Shown here piece by piece: positions 53,370 through 64,000 of a stretch of DNA of 64,000 bases. The first letter of the stretch is position 1; every line of letters begins with the position of its first letter. The position numbers and the translations under genes are program-made. The DNA is taken from positions 1 to 64,000 of the forward strand of contig PDHQ01000172.1 in the NCBI GenBank assembly GCA_003339415.1. Direction: 5' to 3'. The notes under the pieces were generated by a model. It was not told the origin of the DNA. It made no database searches and saw only the letters and a program-made list of their open reading frames with translations. This stretch comes from Ophiocordyceps camponoti-saundersi (nom. inval.) (Eukaryota > Ascomycota > Sordariomycetes > Hypocreales > Ophiocordycipitaceae).

Positions 53370-54307
53370 TTTGCTTTGCTTTGGGGGGGGAGTTTTTTTA
53401 TGTGTGAGGCTGTTGACGGAGTGTGAAAGGGGAGATGGGGAGATGGAAAGCAAAGGAAGAGCAAGGCTCAAGGTTGAAAGAGAGAAGAAGAAAGGGAAGA
53501 GGTGAAGGCTTCAGATGAGAATACGAAGACTTGGGATGAATGAAAGAGGGAGAGAAAAAACCAAAGAGGTGACGAGGAGAGAAGAAGATGAAAAGACTTC
53601 AGGCGAAAGTAGGTAGAGATTTTTTTAGGAAGATGATCTGTAACGAAAGGAAGAGAATCAAAAGCTGGTAGATGTGAAGTCGATGGAAGAAGAAGAAGAG
53701 GAAGAAGAGGAGGGCGAAGCAGATGTAGGTCGCGAAGAGAAAGAGAGAGAGAGAGGGAGAGAGAGAGAGAGAGAAAGAGATTTTATAAGGGTACCAGGTA
53801 GGTAGGTAGGAAGTAGGTGTAGTAGGTAGATGGCTTTCTACGACCTAGGTAGGTGGTTTTAGGGCACGGTAGGGGTCAAGATGCAAACGGGGTCTAGAGG
53901 AGGCAAGCAACTGACGGCAGCTGGTGGCGAGGGAGTAGAAAAACACACACACACACCCGCACATTTCGTCGACGAGAAACATCATTCTCGTCTCTATTTC
54001 TATACAGGTCGAGCAGGCAGGCAGTCGTAGGTACCTATAGTAGTTGAGCAAGCAGACAGACAAGTCACAAGATGAAAAGAGGCATCATCATCATCATCAT
54101 CATCATCACTGATTTCCCTAGGATTGACCTCTCTCAAACGAATCATCTAGAATGAGCAGGCTGGCCATGAGTTTAACCACCCAACTGCCAACGACAAACC
54201 CCGCCCTCCATCCTTGATCATCTCTAAGCCCGCAAAGAAACATTCCATCCCATCTCCCATCACCACTAAATGGATCAGAGCGTGTGAGCCAAGGAAAGTG
54301 AACCAGA
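53370..54307. other. Intergenic, pyrimidine-rich promoter of module E
   Basis: On the module E coding strand the first 450 bases are CT-rich, including a (GA)n/(CT)n tract at 53,735-53,780 and (CCTA)n at 53,793-53,850. A CA repeat is at 53,942-53,956 and (ATC)n at 54,084-54,108. No gene is seen. Confidence 0.55.
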
Positions 54308-54964
54308 CTAGACCTCGCCGCTCTCGGAATCATCATCAACCTCGATGGGGGGCCTAGATTTCCACAAATAAAATCTTGTAAGCATACGATCGAGTCACGA
54401 CCAAACAACCAGACAAGCACTGACGTTTTCTGCTTGGTCTCGCGTTTGACGCGTTTCTTGACCGGCTTCTTTTCCTCCGGCATCTCGACATCAGCGTCGG
54501 CCTCGCGCTTCATGGTGGCGACGTTGTCGTCGTCGTCGTCGTTATTGCTCATGGGGGAGAGCTCCTTCTTGTTGCGCTTGGACGGAGTTTTCTTGCCTCC
54601 AGCTGCAGTGGCCTTGCTGGGAGTTCCGGGAGCGCCATTGCCCGAGTTGCCCGTACCTCTGTTCCGGCGGAGCTTCTGGATGTGTTGGCTAGAAGCATGT
54701 TAGCTTTGGATATTCTACTCGGGATGATTTCCTGCAGAAGAGAAGAAAAGGACCATGTTGTAGATGAAAGCCAAAAAAAAGGGGGGGGGGACGAGGGTAG
54801 GGAAATCACTTGATGGCATCGTAGGAGTAGGTGAAACCGGCATCCTTCATGCGCGCCGTCACCTGCGTGAGCATGGCCTTGTTGGGTTTAACCTCGTCGA
54901 GGATACACAATAGGAGAGCCTCATGGGCGACAGCGTCCCAGCCTCGCGTGGTTTTTCCCGCCAT
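54308..54964 (-). CDS. Small SANT/Myb-like protein (module D) and its two 3' exons
   Basis: Exons 54964-54810, 54688-54425 and 54353-54308 give 154 aa in one frame. Exon 1 is the module start (GWDAVAHEALLLCILDEV, MLTQVTARMKDAGFTYSYDAI) and ends phase 2 at a weak donor GTGATT. Exon 2 completes it with NQHIQKLRRNRG and a basic linker (GGKKTPSKRNKKE, KPVKKRVKRE). Exon 3 gives TPPIEVDDDSESGEV and stop. The protein looks like a small nuclear DNA- or chromatin-binding factor. Without splicing the frame stops inside the donor (AAG TGA). Exons 2 and 3 may also serve modules B and C, which lack completing exons of their own. Confidence 0.75.
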
Positions 54965-55293
54965 GAGATGAGGAGTGAAGAGAAAGGTATGTAGTGTTGT
55001 GTTTTGGGAAGAGGAGATGTGGCGTTGCTCTGAGTAGATGGGCAAGAGAAGGAAGAGAAGATGAGAGGAAAACAGCGAGTGAGATGCAACAAAACAGCTG
55101 GCGTTGGCTGATGGGCTGTGAGTGTATGTATGTGTGTGTGTGTGGGTGTGTGGGTGAGAGTAGGTAGGCAGGCAGGCAGGCAGGTGAGATGAGAATTGGA
55201 TCGAGGGTGAAGGGGAGGGAGGAAGAAAAAAAAACACAGGAGGCTGGAAAACAGGACAGTCGACAACCGGGTAAGTAGAAAAAGGCGGCTGAC

Positions 55294-55448
55294 CGTAAAG
55301 CGCTCTCGCTAAAGGTAAAGCCACCACTTCGCAGCTCGTTCATCACGTTGTCCCAGTCGCCAGCTGTCATGGTGACGTGCTGGAAGAAGGCGAGAAGGAT
55401 CTGCTGATCGATCTCGGCATTCCACTTCATGACCTGACGGTTCGCCAT
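55294..55448 (-). CDS. First exon of a SANT/Myb-like module (C) without its own 3' exons
   Basis: The exon encodes MANRQVMKWNAEIDQQILLA, FFQHVTMTAGDWDNVMNELR and GGFTFSESAL, then ends phase 2 (CG) at donor GTCAGC. It has the same length (155 nt), start spacing, Trp position and G-F-T-x-S ending as module D. Its junction codon would be Arg when joined to an exon starting with C or A, as in module A. Between this donor and the start of module D (330 bp) I find no exon encoding the QH motif. Reading through the donor gives a low-complexity tail overlapping module D in another frame. It is either an alternative first exon of module D or a truncated duplicate. Confidence 0.6.
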
Positions 55449-55705
55449 GATGCAGGAAGTGAAAGCGTTTGCGGGGGGGCGGGGAGGGAGAAGAGAGCAA
55501 ACGAAGAGACGAGAGAGAGCAAGGATGGGATGTTGACGTAAAGCGCGAGAGAAGATAGATGAAGTGAGGATGAGAGGTGAAGGAAAGGCGAGTTAAACGA
55601 AGAGGAAGAGAGAAAGGGGGAGGGGGGGGGGGAGTGTGGGAGAGAGGGTTAGAGAGAGAGAGTGAGAGATGGGGGCAGGGGGGGGAGGGAGAGATGGGGT
55701 TTGCA

Positions 55706-55736
<31 letters not shown>

Positions 55737-55855
55737 CCAACAGATGGGCAGATGATAGTACGGGTAGACAGCCAGGTAGGTAGGTAGGCAAACGAGACGA
55801 GCCAGAGAGAGAAGAAAAAAGCCACATCAAGAACAGAAGAAAAATAAAAACCTAC

Positions 55856-56013
55856 CGAATGGCATTCCACGACGTATCATGACCCTGCTCTCGCAAAGCC
55901 TCCTCAACCTCCGTCTTCATCGCCGGCGTGAGGCCAGCGACGTCGATCAGAGCATAGACAAGGTCCACCAAGAACTTGGGGTTTTCCCAGATGGAGGAAG
56001 CCTTGGGCGGCAT
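55856..56013 (-). CDS. First exon of a SANT/Myb-like module (B) without its own 3' exons
   Basis: The exon encodes MPPKASSIWENPKFLVDLVY, ALIDVAGLTPAMKTEVEEAL and REQGHDTSWNAI. It ends phase 2 (CG) at a strong donor GTAGGT, inside which the unspliced frame stops (CGG TAG). The next 400 bp down to module C is a pyrimidine-rich leader with no coding exon. The first possible completing exon is that of module D at 54,688, which would give an Arg junction and QHIQKLRR. Unspliced it would encode only a 53-aa peptide. Confidence 0.55.
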
Positions 56014-56681
56014 CGTGTTTTTTTTTTCCGTCTTTCTTTGTCCGAAGTCGCTTGCACGATGGATGAAAGGATGAAATAGGTTGATTGATGAAGAGAGAGG
56101 TGAAGACGAAGGGAGAGGCTTGAGGAGAGGAGGAGAGGAAGAGAAGAATAAGAAGCAGGAAGAAGATGGAAGAGGGGACCGAATAAGAAGAAGAGGTAGC
56201 AGAGGAAGAGGAGGAAGAGGAAGAGGAAGAGGAAGAGGAAGAGGAAGAGGAAGAAAAGCATGTAATCGCTTTTGCTGGTGGATGATAAACAGACCCCCCC
56301 GGTTCGTTAACTGCCTGCCTGGTCGCCACTCCGCCTCAAAACTCGCCATCGCTTGAAGCCAACCTACAACGGAACCCCCGACATGATACGCTTAGTCTTA
56401 CAACGCTCACAGCCGGCCCGGTCAAAAGAGGTGTGATCCCTTGCCCTCAAGACCTCCACTCTACCAGGCTCGTCGTTGAAAAGAAGTCGCCCAATACAGT
56501 CCAAAGATGAAAGAAGGAGAAGAAAAAGAAGAAGATGATGATGATGAAGAAGCCTGACAGATATTCTGACGACGGCTTATCGACAGGGACGCGGACCAGA
56601 CGAGTCGACTGCTGCCAGCTTCGTGGCAATGACCGGCGCCTTTTTACGCTTCGTCGTAATTATCGAAACTGCCGTCCATCC
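56014..56681. other. Intergenic with (GAGGAA)n repeat, promoter of module B
   Basis: A perfect (GAGGAA)n run at about 56,198-56,256 reads as a CT-rich leader on the module B strand. The remainder separates module B from the end of module A. No gene is seen. Confidence 0.6.
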
Positions 56682-57733
56682 TTAGTTCCTTTGTTTTTTT
56701 TTTCCCAGAGGAGAAAAGAGTAAAGAAGAAAAAGGGTAAACCAACTCTGAGCCGTACGGATCCGGTCCCGTCGATCCGTTGTGCGCTGCTGCAAGAGCCA
56801 AAACGGCCTCGTCGTCCAACGCCTCGCTCTCCGCGTCTTGCGGCTCCATCTTTTGCCGTTTCAGTGGAGGCTCGTCTGCGCTGTCCATCTGATCGGCCGC
56901 CTCCATGGGACCGGCACTCTCGGCGCCATCGGCGTCCACGTCAGCCTCGTCGCCATCATCCACCGCCGCCGGATCTGGCGGGAGCAGGGGCGGTCGAGGC
57001 GAGTTGATGGGTTCCGTCGCCGTTGTCGCCGTCACGGCTGCGGCCGGAATCGATGGCCGTTGTACGACGTCGGCAGCCTTGTCGGGAGCTTGTGCCGACG
57101 GCGGCTCTTGACTCGGCCGAGAATGGCTCAAGGCCGACTGCATGACGGTCGGAGGAACCTGGGCGGGAACGGCACCATAGTATGGACCCGGTATGGCGCC
57201 GGTGAAAGGGACGGGGACGGGGACGGGGACGGATACGTGGACGGGGGCGGATCCGGGGACGGCAACGGTTCCGGGCATGAGGGGGGCACCCGGTTGCACG
57301 GGAGACGACTGCTTCCTCGGCCGGCCGCGCCCGGGACCCGGCCTTCGAGTTATCGGGTTCAAGGTGGGATCGACGCGACGGGAAGCCGTATCGGGGACGA
57401 TGCCATTTGTTGTATCGGCCTTGTTCTGAGCACGTCTAAGCCCCTGGAAGTGCTGTCTAGAGGAGCAAAGCACATGGTCAGCGACGCCAGGGGGGGGGGA
57501 GAGACGAAGCCGACGCCGAAGAAGAACAAAGAAGCAGCAGCAGCAGCAGCAGCAGCAACAGCAGACGCCTACCGACAACCCTCATTGGTGAAGCCGTAGC
57601 CGAGAGAGCGCATATGATTGCCTATGGTGGTCCATTCAGCTCCGCTAATGACGCCAATGTTCTTGACAGATAGGATGGTGAAGAACAAGTCTTTGTCGGC
57701 GCGATCGTTCCAGTTCTTGGAGCTCATGACCAT
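56682..57733 (-). CDS. SANT/Myb-like protein with AT-hook (module A)
   Basis: Exon 1 (57733-57573) encodes SSKNWNDRADKDLFFTILSV, EWTTIGNHMRSLGYGFTNEG and the split Arg. Exon 2 (57456-56682) continues QHFQGLRRAQNKADTTNG, an AT-hook-like GPGRGRPRKQ, a Pro/Val-rich middle (a VPVPVPVPF run) and an acidic end with the nuclear-localisation motif PLKRQKME. The 116-bp intron lies at phase 2, exactly before the QH motif, as in modules B-D. The C-terminus as drawn (311 aa) ends SELVYPFSSLLFS...KKKQRN. An extra intron at GTTTAC that would end the protein SELFR is possible. Two start codons (57733, 57727) are in frame. Probably a DNA-binding nuclear protein. Confidence 0.75.
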
Positions 57734-57985
57734 GTGACGAGGGGGGAGAAGGGGAGAAAAAAAAAGGAGGCTTCGTGGGTCTTTATCGCGAACTTTTGTT
57801 TCAATGGTCGATACCGACGGACGGACGGTTAAAACAATGGGGGGGGGGGAAAAATTGGTAGCGAAATAGAGGCTGGAGCGGAGAAACGGCTAACGGGAGG
57901 GAGCTGAGCTGAGCTGGGGGGGGGGGAGGGAGGGCAAAGGCCCGGCCTGCGGGTTAGTTTGTGAGTGTGTTAGCAGTGGCAGGGT
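57734..57985. promoter_or_regulatory. Promoter of module A with C tracts on the coding strand
   Basis: G homopolymers on the plus strand (57,838-57,849 and 57,917-57,927) lie 105-195 bp upstream of the ATG and so read as poly-C on the coding strand. This is the arrangement seen before several genes here. Confidence 0.5.
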
Positions 57986-57989
57986 TAGA

Positions 57990-58270
57990 GAGAAAAGTCC
58001 CTGAATTACATAATTACTTGGAATTTCTTTTATCAAGTAATTAATCTTTTTAAGGCTAGTAGTAATAAGTGACTTAGTGCTTTAAAGAAGAAGAAAATTA
58101 TAAGGGATTTTTATAAAAAATAATTCTAATTTTTAAATAAGTTAAATTAAAAGAAAAATTTTATATATTACTTTATATAAATAAGAAATACTATAAGAAT
58201 ATAAAAAGAAATAAGTTTGTTATACTTTATAATATTAGAAAAGTACTAAAAAAAACTATATTTAATATTA
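57990..58270. other. Isolated 280-bp AT-rich island
   Basis: Base composition switches abruptly to AT with almost no GC. CpA is sparse and TpA common, in the style of the repeat block at the left of the window. It is probably the RIP-mutated remnant of a small repeat. No terminal repeats or coding frame are recognisable. Confidence 0.6.
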
Positions 58271-59247
58271 CTTCGCTTCGGCCGTTAGCAGGGCAGAGAT
58301 GAGGGGAGATGAAGGGGGGGTGTTGTGACTTGTGAACCGCCTGAGGCACCCTTCCTTAGTCAGCTCTGTCAACCCCATCTCTAGGTTCCCGGCGTAGCCT
58401 ATTTAGACAGATCACACACAATCGTCACACATCCTTCCCATGTTCCTACGACGACTACCTAGTACTAGCACTCGTTTCCTATAGATTTCTATGAGACTCT
58501 TGCCTGTTACCGGCTCATATATAGCTGGGAACTTTCAGGCAGTACTAGAGCTATATGTACAGCTGTTTAATCACAGCTTGCCACGCGTAGTTCGTACCTT
58601 ATATATACGCTCTATGTATCGTCCTTATATGTTTTAGAATAATACTGCCTGAGCAGCTTCAGCATACCTGCTTTTGAAGCAACATGTCCGATAAGCAGCG
58701 GCTGGTAAAAAAGGGGTAATATCTAGGTATATATGTATATACAAATGTAACACGCTTCCTGCAACCCCTTCGAATCAGCCTTCTCGACAGAAGCCTGATT
58801 TGCACTTTTCCTCTAATTCCTGAAGGATCTAATAGTTACCATATACTACATAACCGTGAGTAGGTATGATAGAACGTTCAGCGTCGAGGATCAAAGGGAG
58901 ATCGACCCAGGAGTAACCCGGCTTATGGATTTACCCGCTGCCTTCTTTTCCTCGGCTGTAACGTGTAGAAACCTGACAACTCAAATTCGTCCGTGACAGA
59001 CATGTGTATACAAATCTGAGTATATAGTCTTCACTTACTTACATACGACTCGACTCAGAGAAGTTGAGACGCTTTTGCCAGTTAGCCACCTTATGGAACG
59101 TGACTGCCTAGTTATTATATCATACATACACGAGCTCCGATCATTGTCTTGACGCTTTTCTTTAATAGTAGATGCCTCAGGTTGGTCGTTGCCTTTCTTG
59201 CATGTCAAGGCTTGGTTGCCTTTTCTAAACATTGGATGTTATCCAGC
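58271..59247. promoter_or_regulatory. Upstream region of the polyketide synthase gene
   Basis: About 1 kb of ordinary composition with TATA-like stretches (TATATATACGC near 58,600 and TATATGTATATAC near 58,729-58,741). No ORF with coding character is seen. The short minus-strand frame at 59,035-59,232 is not supported. Confidence 0.5.
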
Positions 59248-62200
59248 ATGGAGAACGGTTCGGTTGAATACTACGTGGCCGTCTTCGGTGGTCAAGGGTC
59301 ATTCTCCATCTTCTCATCTCACGCAGCTGCCATCGCAGAACAAAATGCTCAAACAACACCAGCCGGAACCATACTCCTATCAAGATGTCACGCCGCTCTT
59401 CTTACGGAAATCTCCAGTCTACACAAAGAATCACGCCAGCTTCTCTCTCTCGACATCCTATCATTCAACTCTCCATCTGACCTCCTCAAGCCTGCCGTGA
59501 CCTACCACACTCATCCCGTCATTCAAGCGACGACCATCTATCTCTACCAGCTGCTTGGTTATCTATCCGAAGCTACGCGTCGATACAAGTCTTACGAGCA
59601 GTCTTTCGACGACCTTTATGCCGCTGCTGGCTTCTCCTCGGGCATCATACCAGCTGCGGTAGTGGCACTGTCGCGTAACCTGGATGAATTCGTCGCCTCG
59701 GCAGTTGAAGGGTTTCGCCTTGCTTTTTGGGTCGCCTGTCGGAGTTTCTTCTGGTGTCTGAAAGACGCCGAGAGTTCTGAGCCGATTAACAACGACGACC
59801 GCGCGACATTCTCCCTCGTGACTCGCGGCCTCTCTCTAGCTCAGATTGAAGACAGGCTATCTCATACGAAAGTGCTCAACGTCTCTGCCATCTCCAAGTT
59901 GGGCACTATATCAGTGTCCGGTCCCAAAGCGGTGCTCGGTGCATTGCAGGTCCAGTTACAGTCCGTTCCAAACGTCACCGCAACCTTTGCCAATGTCCAC
60001 ACTTGGTACCATGGAGGCGAGCAGCTGGAGCCCGTTGTGGCGGAAGTCTTGCGGGACTTGCGTCGAAGAGCCATTTCCTTCCCGTGTAGTTCTTCGCCTA
60101 TGAAGCCCATCTATTCGACACTGGATGGTGCGCCTTTCGATGCGTCTAAAGACGACATTGCTGCTTTCTTGACTCGGCACTTGCTGGTTCATTGTGTCAA
60201 CTGGACGGCGACGGCAGACAAGATGGCAGACGACGTCTTGCGTTTGCTGAGAGAAGAGACAAGCGCGACGGTAAAGATAACATCATTCGGACCAAGCTCC
60301 AGCTCTCTATTCCCGGATATCGACCAGCCCGATCCGAGATTAAGACTATTGGATCTATCGCCTTTCAAGGCCGATTGGAAACTAACAGGCCTGTCCAAGG
60401 AGCACAATAAGGATATCGCAATAGTAGGGATGGGCTTTCGGCTCCCGAGAGGAGAAGACGTGGAACAGCTTTGGGAGACGATATCTCAAGGGCTCAGTGC
60501 AGTACAGGAAATACCGGAGAGCAGGTTCAAAGTCTCCGACCTAAGTCGAGTGCGATCGATGCCCATCAAGCACGGCGCATTTCTAGACAACCCTTTCTTG
60601 TGAGTCCTCTCGAATCTCCCTTCTTACCCGCTGAGAATCCCCCTCCTTACCCGCTGAGAATCTAACCTCGTCTCTATACAAGGTTTGACAACTCCTTCTT
60701 TAACATCTCGCCGAGAGAAGCGAAATCCATGGACCCTCAGCAACGGCTTTTGCTACACGTTGCCCAGGAAGCGTTCGAAGATGCGGGCTACGTTCCAGAT
60801 TCAACCCCGTCTTCCCAGAGAGCTACTACCGGATGCTACATCGGCCTGTCTACTGGAGATTACACGGCCAACCTCAGGAACAACATCGACGCGTGGTACT
60901 CGTGCGGCACGCTTCGGACCTTTGCCAGCGGGAGAATATCGTATTTCTTTCGGCTGAGCGGGCCGTCTATCGTGATTGATACCGCTTGCTCGTCCTCGGT
61001 CGTCTCCATCTACCAGGCATGTCGAGCGCTACAGAACGGTGACTGCACGACGGCCATCGCCGGGGGTGTGAACGTGATAACCAGTCCAGATGTTAGTACC
61101 TCATCGTCTTGCTGTTTGAGATACGTGCTGATTCTACCATCTTCTTTCGCCAGATGTATCTCGGGCTAGCTCAGGGACACTTCTTGAGTCCAACAGGTGG
61201 CTGTAAGCCCTTCGACGCAGCTGCTGACGGCTACTGTCGGGCTGAAGGCTGTGCCCTCTTCGTCCTCAAACGGTTGTCCGACGCGGTTGCGGAAGGAGAT
61301 CGCATCCACGGCGTCATCAGACACGCTTTGCTCAACAACAGCGGCAACTCCAACTCGATTACCCATCCTCACTCTCCAACTCAGGCAGAACTGCTGAACA
61401 ACCTGCTCAAGCAGTCGATTGTTGATCCTGCTTCCATCAGCGTTGTAGAAGCTCACGGCACGGGAACTCAAGCGGGAGACGTGCAAGAAATCGAGGCTTT
61501 AAGAACCGTCTTCAGCCAGCATCATTCAGCGGCGAATCCTTTACTCATCAGCTCGATGAAAAGCAACATCGGTCATTGCGAAGCGGCGTCCGGAGCGGCC
61601 AGCTTGGTGAAGCTGCTGCTGATGATGCGCAAGAAAGAGATTCCCTTCCAGGCCGGGCTCAGCAGCATCAACCCGGCTTTAGGCGACCTGCAAAGCGCAG
61701 GCCTCGTCATTCCACGACGGACGGAGAAATGGAGTCGACGGCCGAGGACGCGTCGAAGAGCCGTGTTGAGTAACTTTGGAGCTTCGGGGTCTAATGCTGC
61801 GCTTCTCGTGGAGGAATGGGATGACGCGTTGACGAGTGAGTCGCAGGATGGTGAGAGTCTAGAGAGATCTGCCTACGTCTTTGTCCTCTCGGCGAAGTCG
61901 GAAAAGGCTTTGCAGTTGGCAGTTGATCGACATGTTCGTCTTCTCAGCAGAGAGGACTTTCAGTCGTCGTTAAGAGACGTCTGTTACACCGCAACAGCGA
62001 GACGCCATCACTATGACTATCGCTTGTCGTTGACGTGCAGCTCCGTCAACGGCTTGCTAACGAACTTGAAGTCTCATCAAGCCACACCTTCTAAACCGGC
62101 ATTAAGCGTCACCGCCAAGGTCTTTGTATTCACAGGGCAAGGCGCCTTGTATCGCGGCATGGGCCGAGAACTGATAAGAACGTACCCCCCGTTCAGAGAC

Positions 62201-64000
62201 ATGATCATGGACTGTGATGGCATCATTCAACGTCTTGAACTCGCTTGCCCAAGTATCCTTGACTTTATGCTCAAGGAAGACCAAGAAGGAGGACAACAGC
62301 TGATGGATCCAGCGTATATGATGGTCTCTCAGTGCGCCTGCGTGGCCTTGGAGTACGCGCTTGCCAGCATGTTGATGTCATGGGGGATCAAGCCAGACTA
62401 TGTCATAGGCCACAGGTGCGTTGGAAAAAGGGAGTTATATCCAGACGACGAGAATCCTCCTCTGACATTCTGCCAGTCTTGGAGAGTTCGCAGCGTTATG
62501 TGTGTCAGGCGCGCTCACGGCCGAGGAGACGTTTCGTGTCGTGGCATCACGAGCCAAGCTGATGGGCGAACATTGCCTCGCCACCTCTTCCGGCATGGTT
62601 GCCTGCCATCTTTCGCCGGAGGAGACTCGAACGATACTATCGCAGGATTCGAACCTGGCACAACTAGCAATCGCCTGCTTCAACGGACCGAACAGCTGTG
62701 TTGTCGGCGGCCCGCAAGAGCAACTAGCTGTGTTCCAGGCCTACTGTCACTCCCATCTCATCAAAGCCAAGCAGCTCCAAGTGCCCGTCGCGTATCACAC
62801 GGCAGCCATGGATCCCATCGTGGAGCCTCTTCGCGAACTCGGACTCTCCATCAAGATCAGACGCCCTTCGATCCCCGTCTTGTCCAACGTGTACGGACGA
62901 TTATTCGGCGACGAAACTTCGACAGACTACTTTGCACTTCATGCGAGGCAGCCGGTACGATTTGCCGATAGCATGTCGATTTTGCCGTCGTTGGCGGGAG
63001 ATGGTGTTCTAGATGAAGCTCTCTTTCTTGAAGTTGGGCCGCATCCTTTGCTTCTGACTGTGCTGCAAGACTGCGTCTCTTCCCCCGGCTGTAGATTCGT
63101 CGGTACGTTGAGGAGAGGCCGAGATGCTTGGCAGTCGATGAGTGAGACGCTGGCTGCTCTCTTCCTTGTCAAGTCTGCCATCAACTGGCGTGAAACCTTC
63201 TCCGGCACTTCGGCTACGGTCACGAGCTTGCCTGGCCATGTGCTCCAAGGCAAGGAGTTTTTGGTGCCGTACAGGGAGACTGGCGACGACTTGGAAACTC
63301 TGGAGGCTGCTTCGAATAGCCGCCGCCTCATCATCGGACTCTGCTTATTGCCGTGGATGAATACTTGCGAGTCTTCAGACGAACAAGTTGTTCTAGAGAC
63401 TGATATGACCATCCTCGGGCCGCTCATCTCCGGTCACGAAGTCGGAGGAGTTCCGATATGCCCGGCATCAGTCTTTCACGAGCTCGCCATGGAGGCGGCT
63501 CATTATCTGCTCAAGCCTCACGAAACTCAGGTGCTGGTGTTGGCCGAGACGAGCTTCACCAGTCCTCTGATACTTTTACCGTCGTCAGAAGAAGTAGCAC
63601 CGGTCATGGTACGGGTGCACGTCATGAAGCAAGGATGCTCTTCTTCTCGATTCAGGATCACATCATGCGACGACTCGGCCACTTTGCACTGCAGCGGAAT
63701 CGTGTCCGTTCACGATATCGGCTTCATACAGTCCAAATGGGCAAAAGACCAAGCTCTAATGGCCAGACAGAACAACGGCATCAGAGAGACACGCAGCAGC
63801 ACATTCCAATCCAAGGTCCTCTACGAATCCGTCTTCACCCGTGTCGTCAACTATTCTCCAGCTTACCAGACTCTCTCTTTTCTCGAGGTGGCCGATTCAA
63901 ACCTCGAAGGCATCGGCTCCTTCAGCATGCCATCATCTCCGTCCGATTCACCATCTGGCTACCTGGTGCACCCCGTCTTTACCGACACGCTCCTACACGC
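59248..64000 (+). CDS. Non-reducing polyketide synthase, SAT-KS-MAT-PT part (3' end beyond window)
   Basis: Exons 59248-60599, 60683-61091, 61154-62415 and 62477-64000+ give at least 1,515 residues in phase. The SAT domain comes first ([20 protein letters not shown]), with GFSSG at 128-132 in place of the usual GxCxG, and a His in HTWYHGG near 253. KS starts near 388 ([12 protein letters not shown]), with active Cys in DTACSSS (about 553), [11 protein letters not shown] and [14 protein letters not shown] has [14 protein letters not shown], and GHSLGE (about 1006-1011) is rebuilt across the third intron. PT follows with its His in [16 protein letters not shown] (about 1327) and a likely Asp in [10 protein letters not shown] near the end. 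ACP and releasing domains would lie beyond 64,000. The product should be an aromatic polyketide. The start at 59248 has a good context (AGCATGG); 59236 is in frame too. Confidence 0.93.

Noticed and set aside
54308..55294. Modules C and D as a single fused protein read straight through
   Set aside because: The frame that reads through the C donor crosses the D start in a different frame and is low-complexity, so a fusion by read-through is not supported.

Overview
This window comes from a filamentous ascomycete (Pezizomycotina, most likely a sordariomycete). The evidence is short GT-AG introns with CTGAC/CTAAC-like branch sites, recognisable fungal genes (RVB2, GET2, UFD1, LIN1/CD2BP2, GAPDH, a non-reducing polyketide synthase) and a repeat block rewritten by repeat-induced point mutation (RIP).

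Region 1 (1 to about 27,430) is a nest of dead LTR retrotransposons in which CpA and TpG are almost absent and TpA is abundant, so every coding frame is broken by TAA/TAG. Two copies of one Ty3/gypsy family lie in opposite orientations: element A (818-8439, pol on the minus strand) and element B (12451-26583, pol on the plus strand). Both have 300-bp LTRs and readable 5-bp target duplications. B split an older Ty1/copia element on the minus strand, and B is itself split by a third element, chromovirus C (19324-25806, 186-bp LTRs, 5-bp duplication ATCGC). A and B both carry a 1.6-kb 3' module with an open frame antisense to pol. The nest ends beside what looks like the 3' half of a tRNA gene.

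Region 2 (about 27.5-53.4 kb) is ordinary gene-rich euchromatin: GET2, a TMEM135-like membrane protein, a bHLH factor, RVB2, a coiled-coil protein, a disordered nuclear-type protein, GAPDH, LIN1, UFD1 and a small basic SANT-like protein. Intergenic stretches are rich in microsatellites, (CCTA)n tracts and long C homopolymers on the coding strand. One promoter holds 104 consecutive C. A small MITE sits in the LIN1-UFD1 divergent promoter.

Region 3 (52.7-57.7 kb) is the most unusual part. Five short, related SANT/Myb-like modules lie in tandem on the minus strand. Two of them (56.0 and 55.4 kb) consist only of a first exon ending in a phase-2 splice donor. Neither has a downstream half of its own. 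The only following exon that completes the fold is the one used by the next gene (acceptor at 54,688). The layout fits an array of alternative first exons sharing one 3' end, though dead duplicates cannot be excluded.

Region 4 (57.99-64.0 kb) starts with a 280-bp AT-rich island. It continues with the 5' part of a non-reducing polyketide synthase (SAT-KS-MAT-PT) that runs off the window, probably the edge of a secondary-metabolite cluster.
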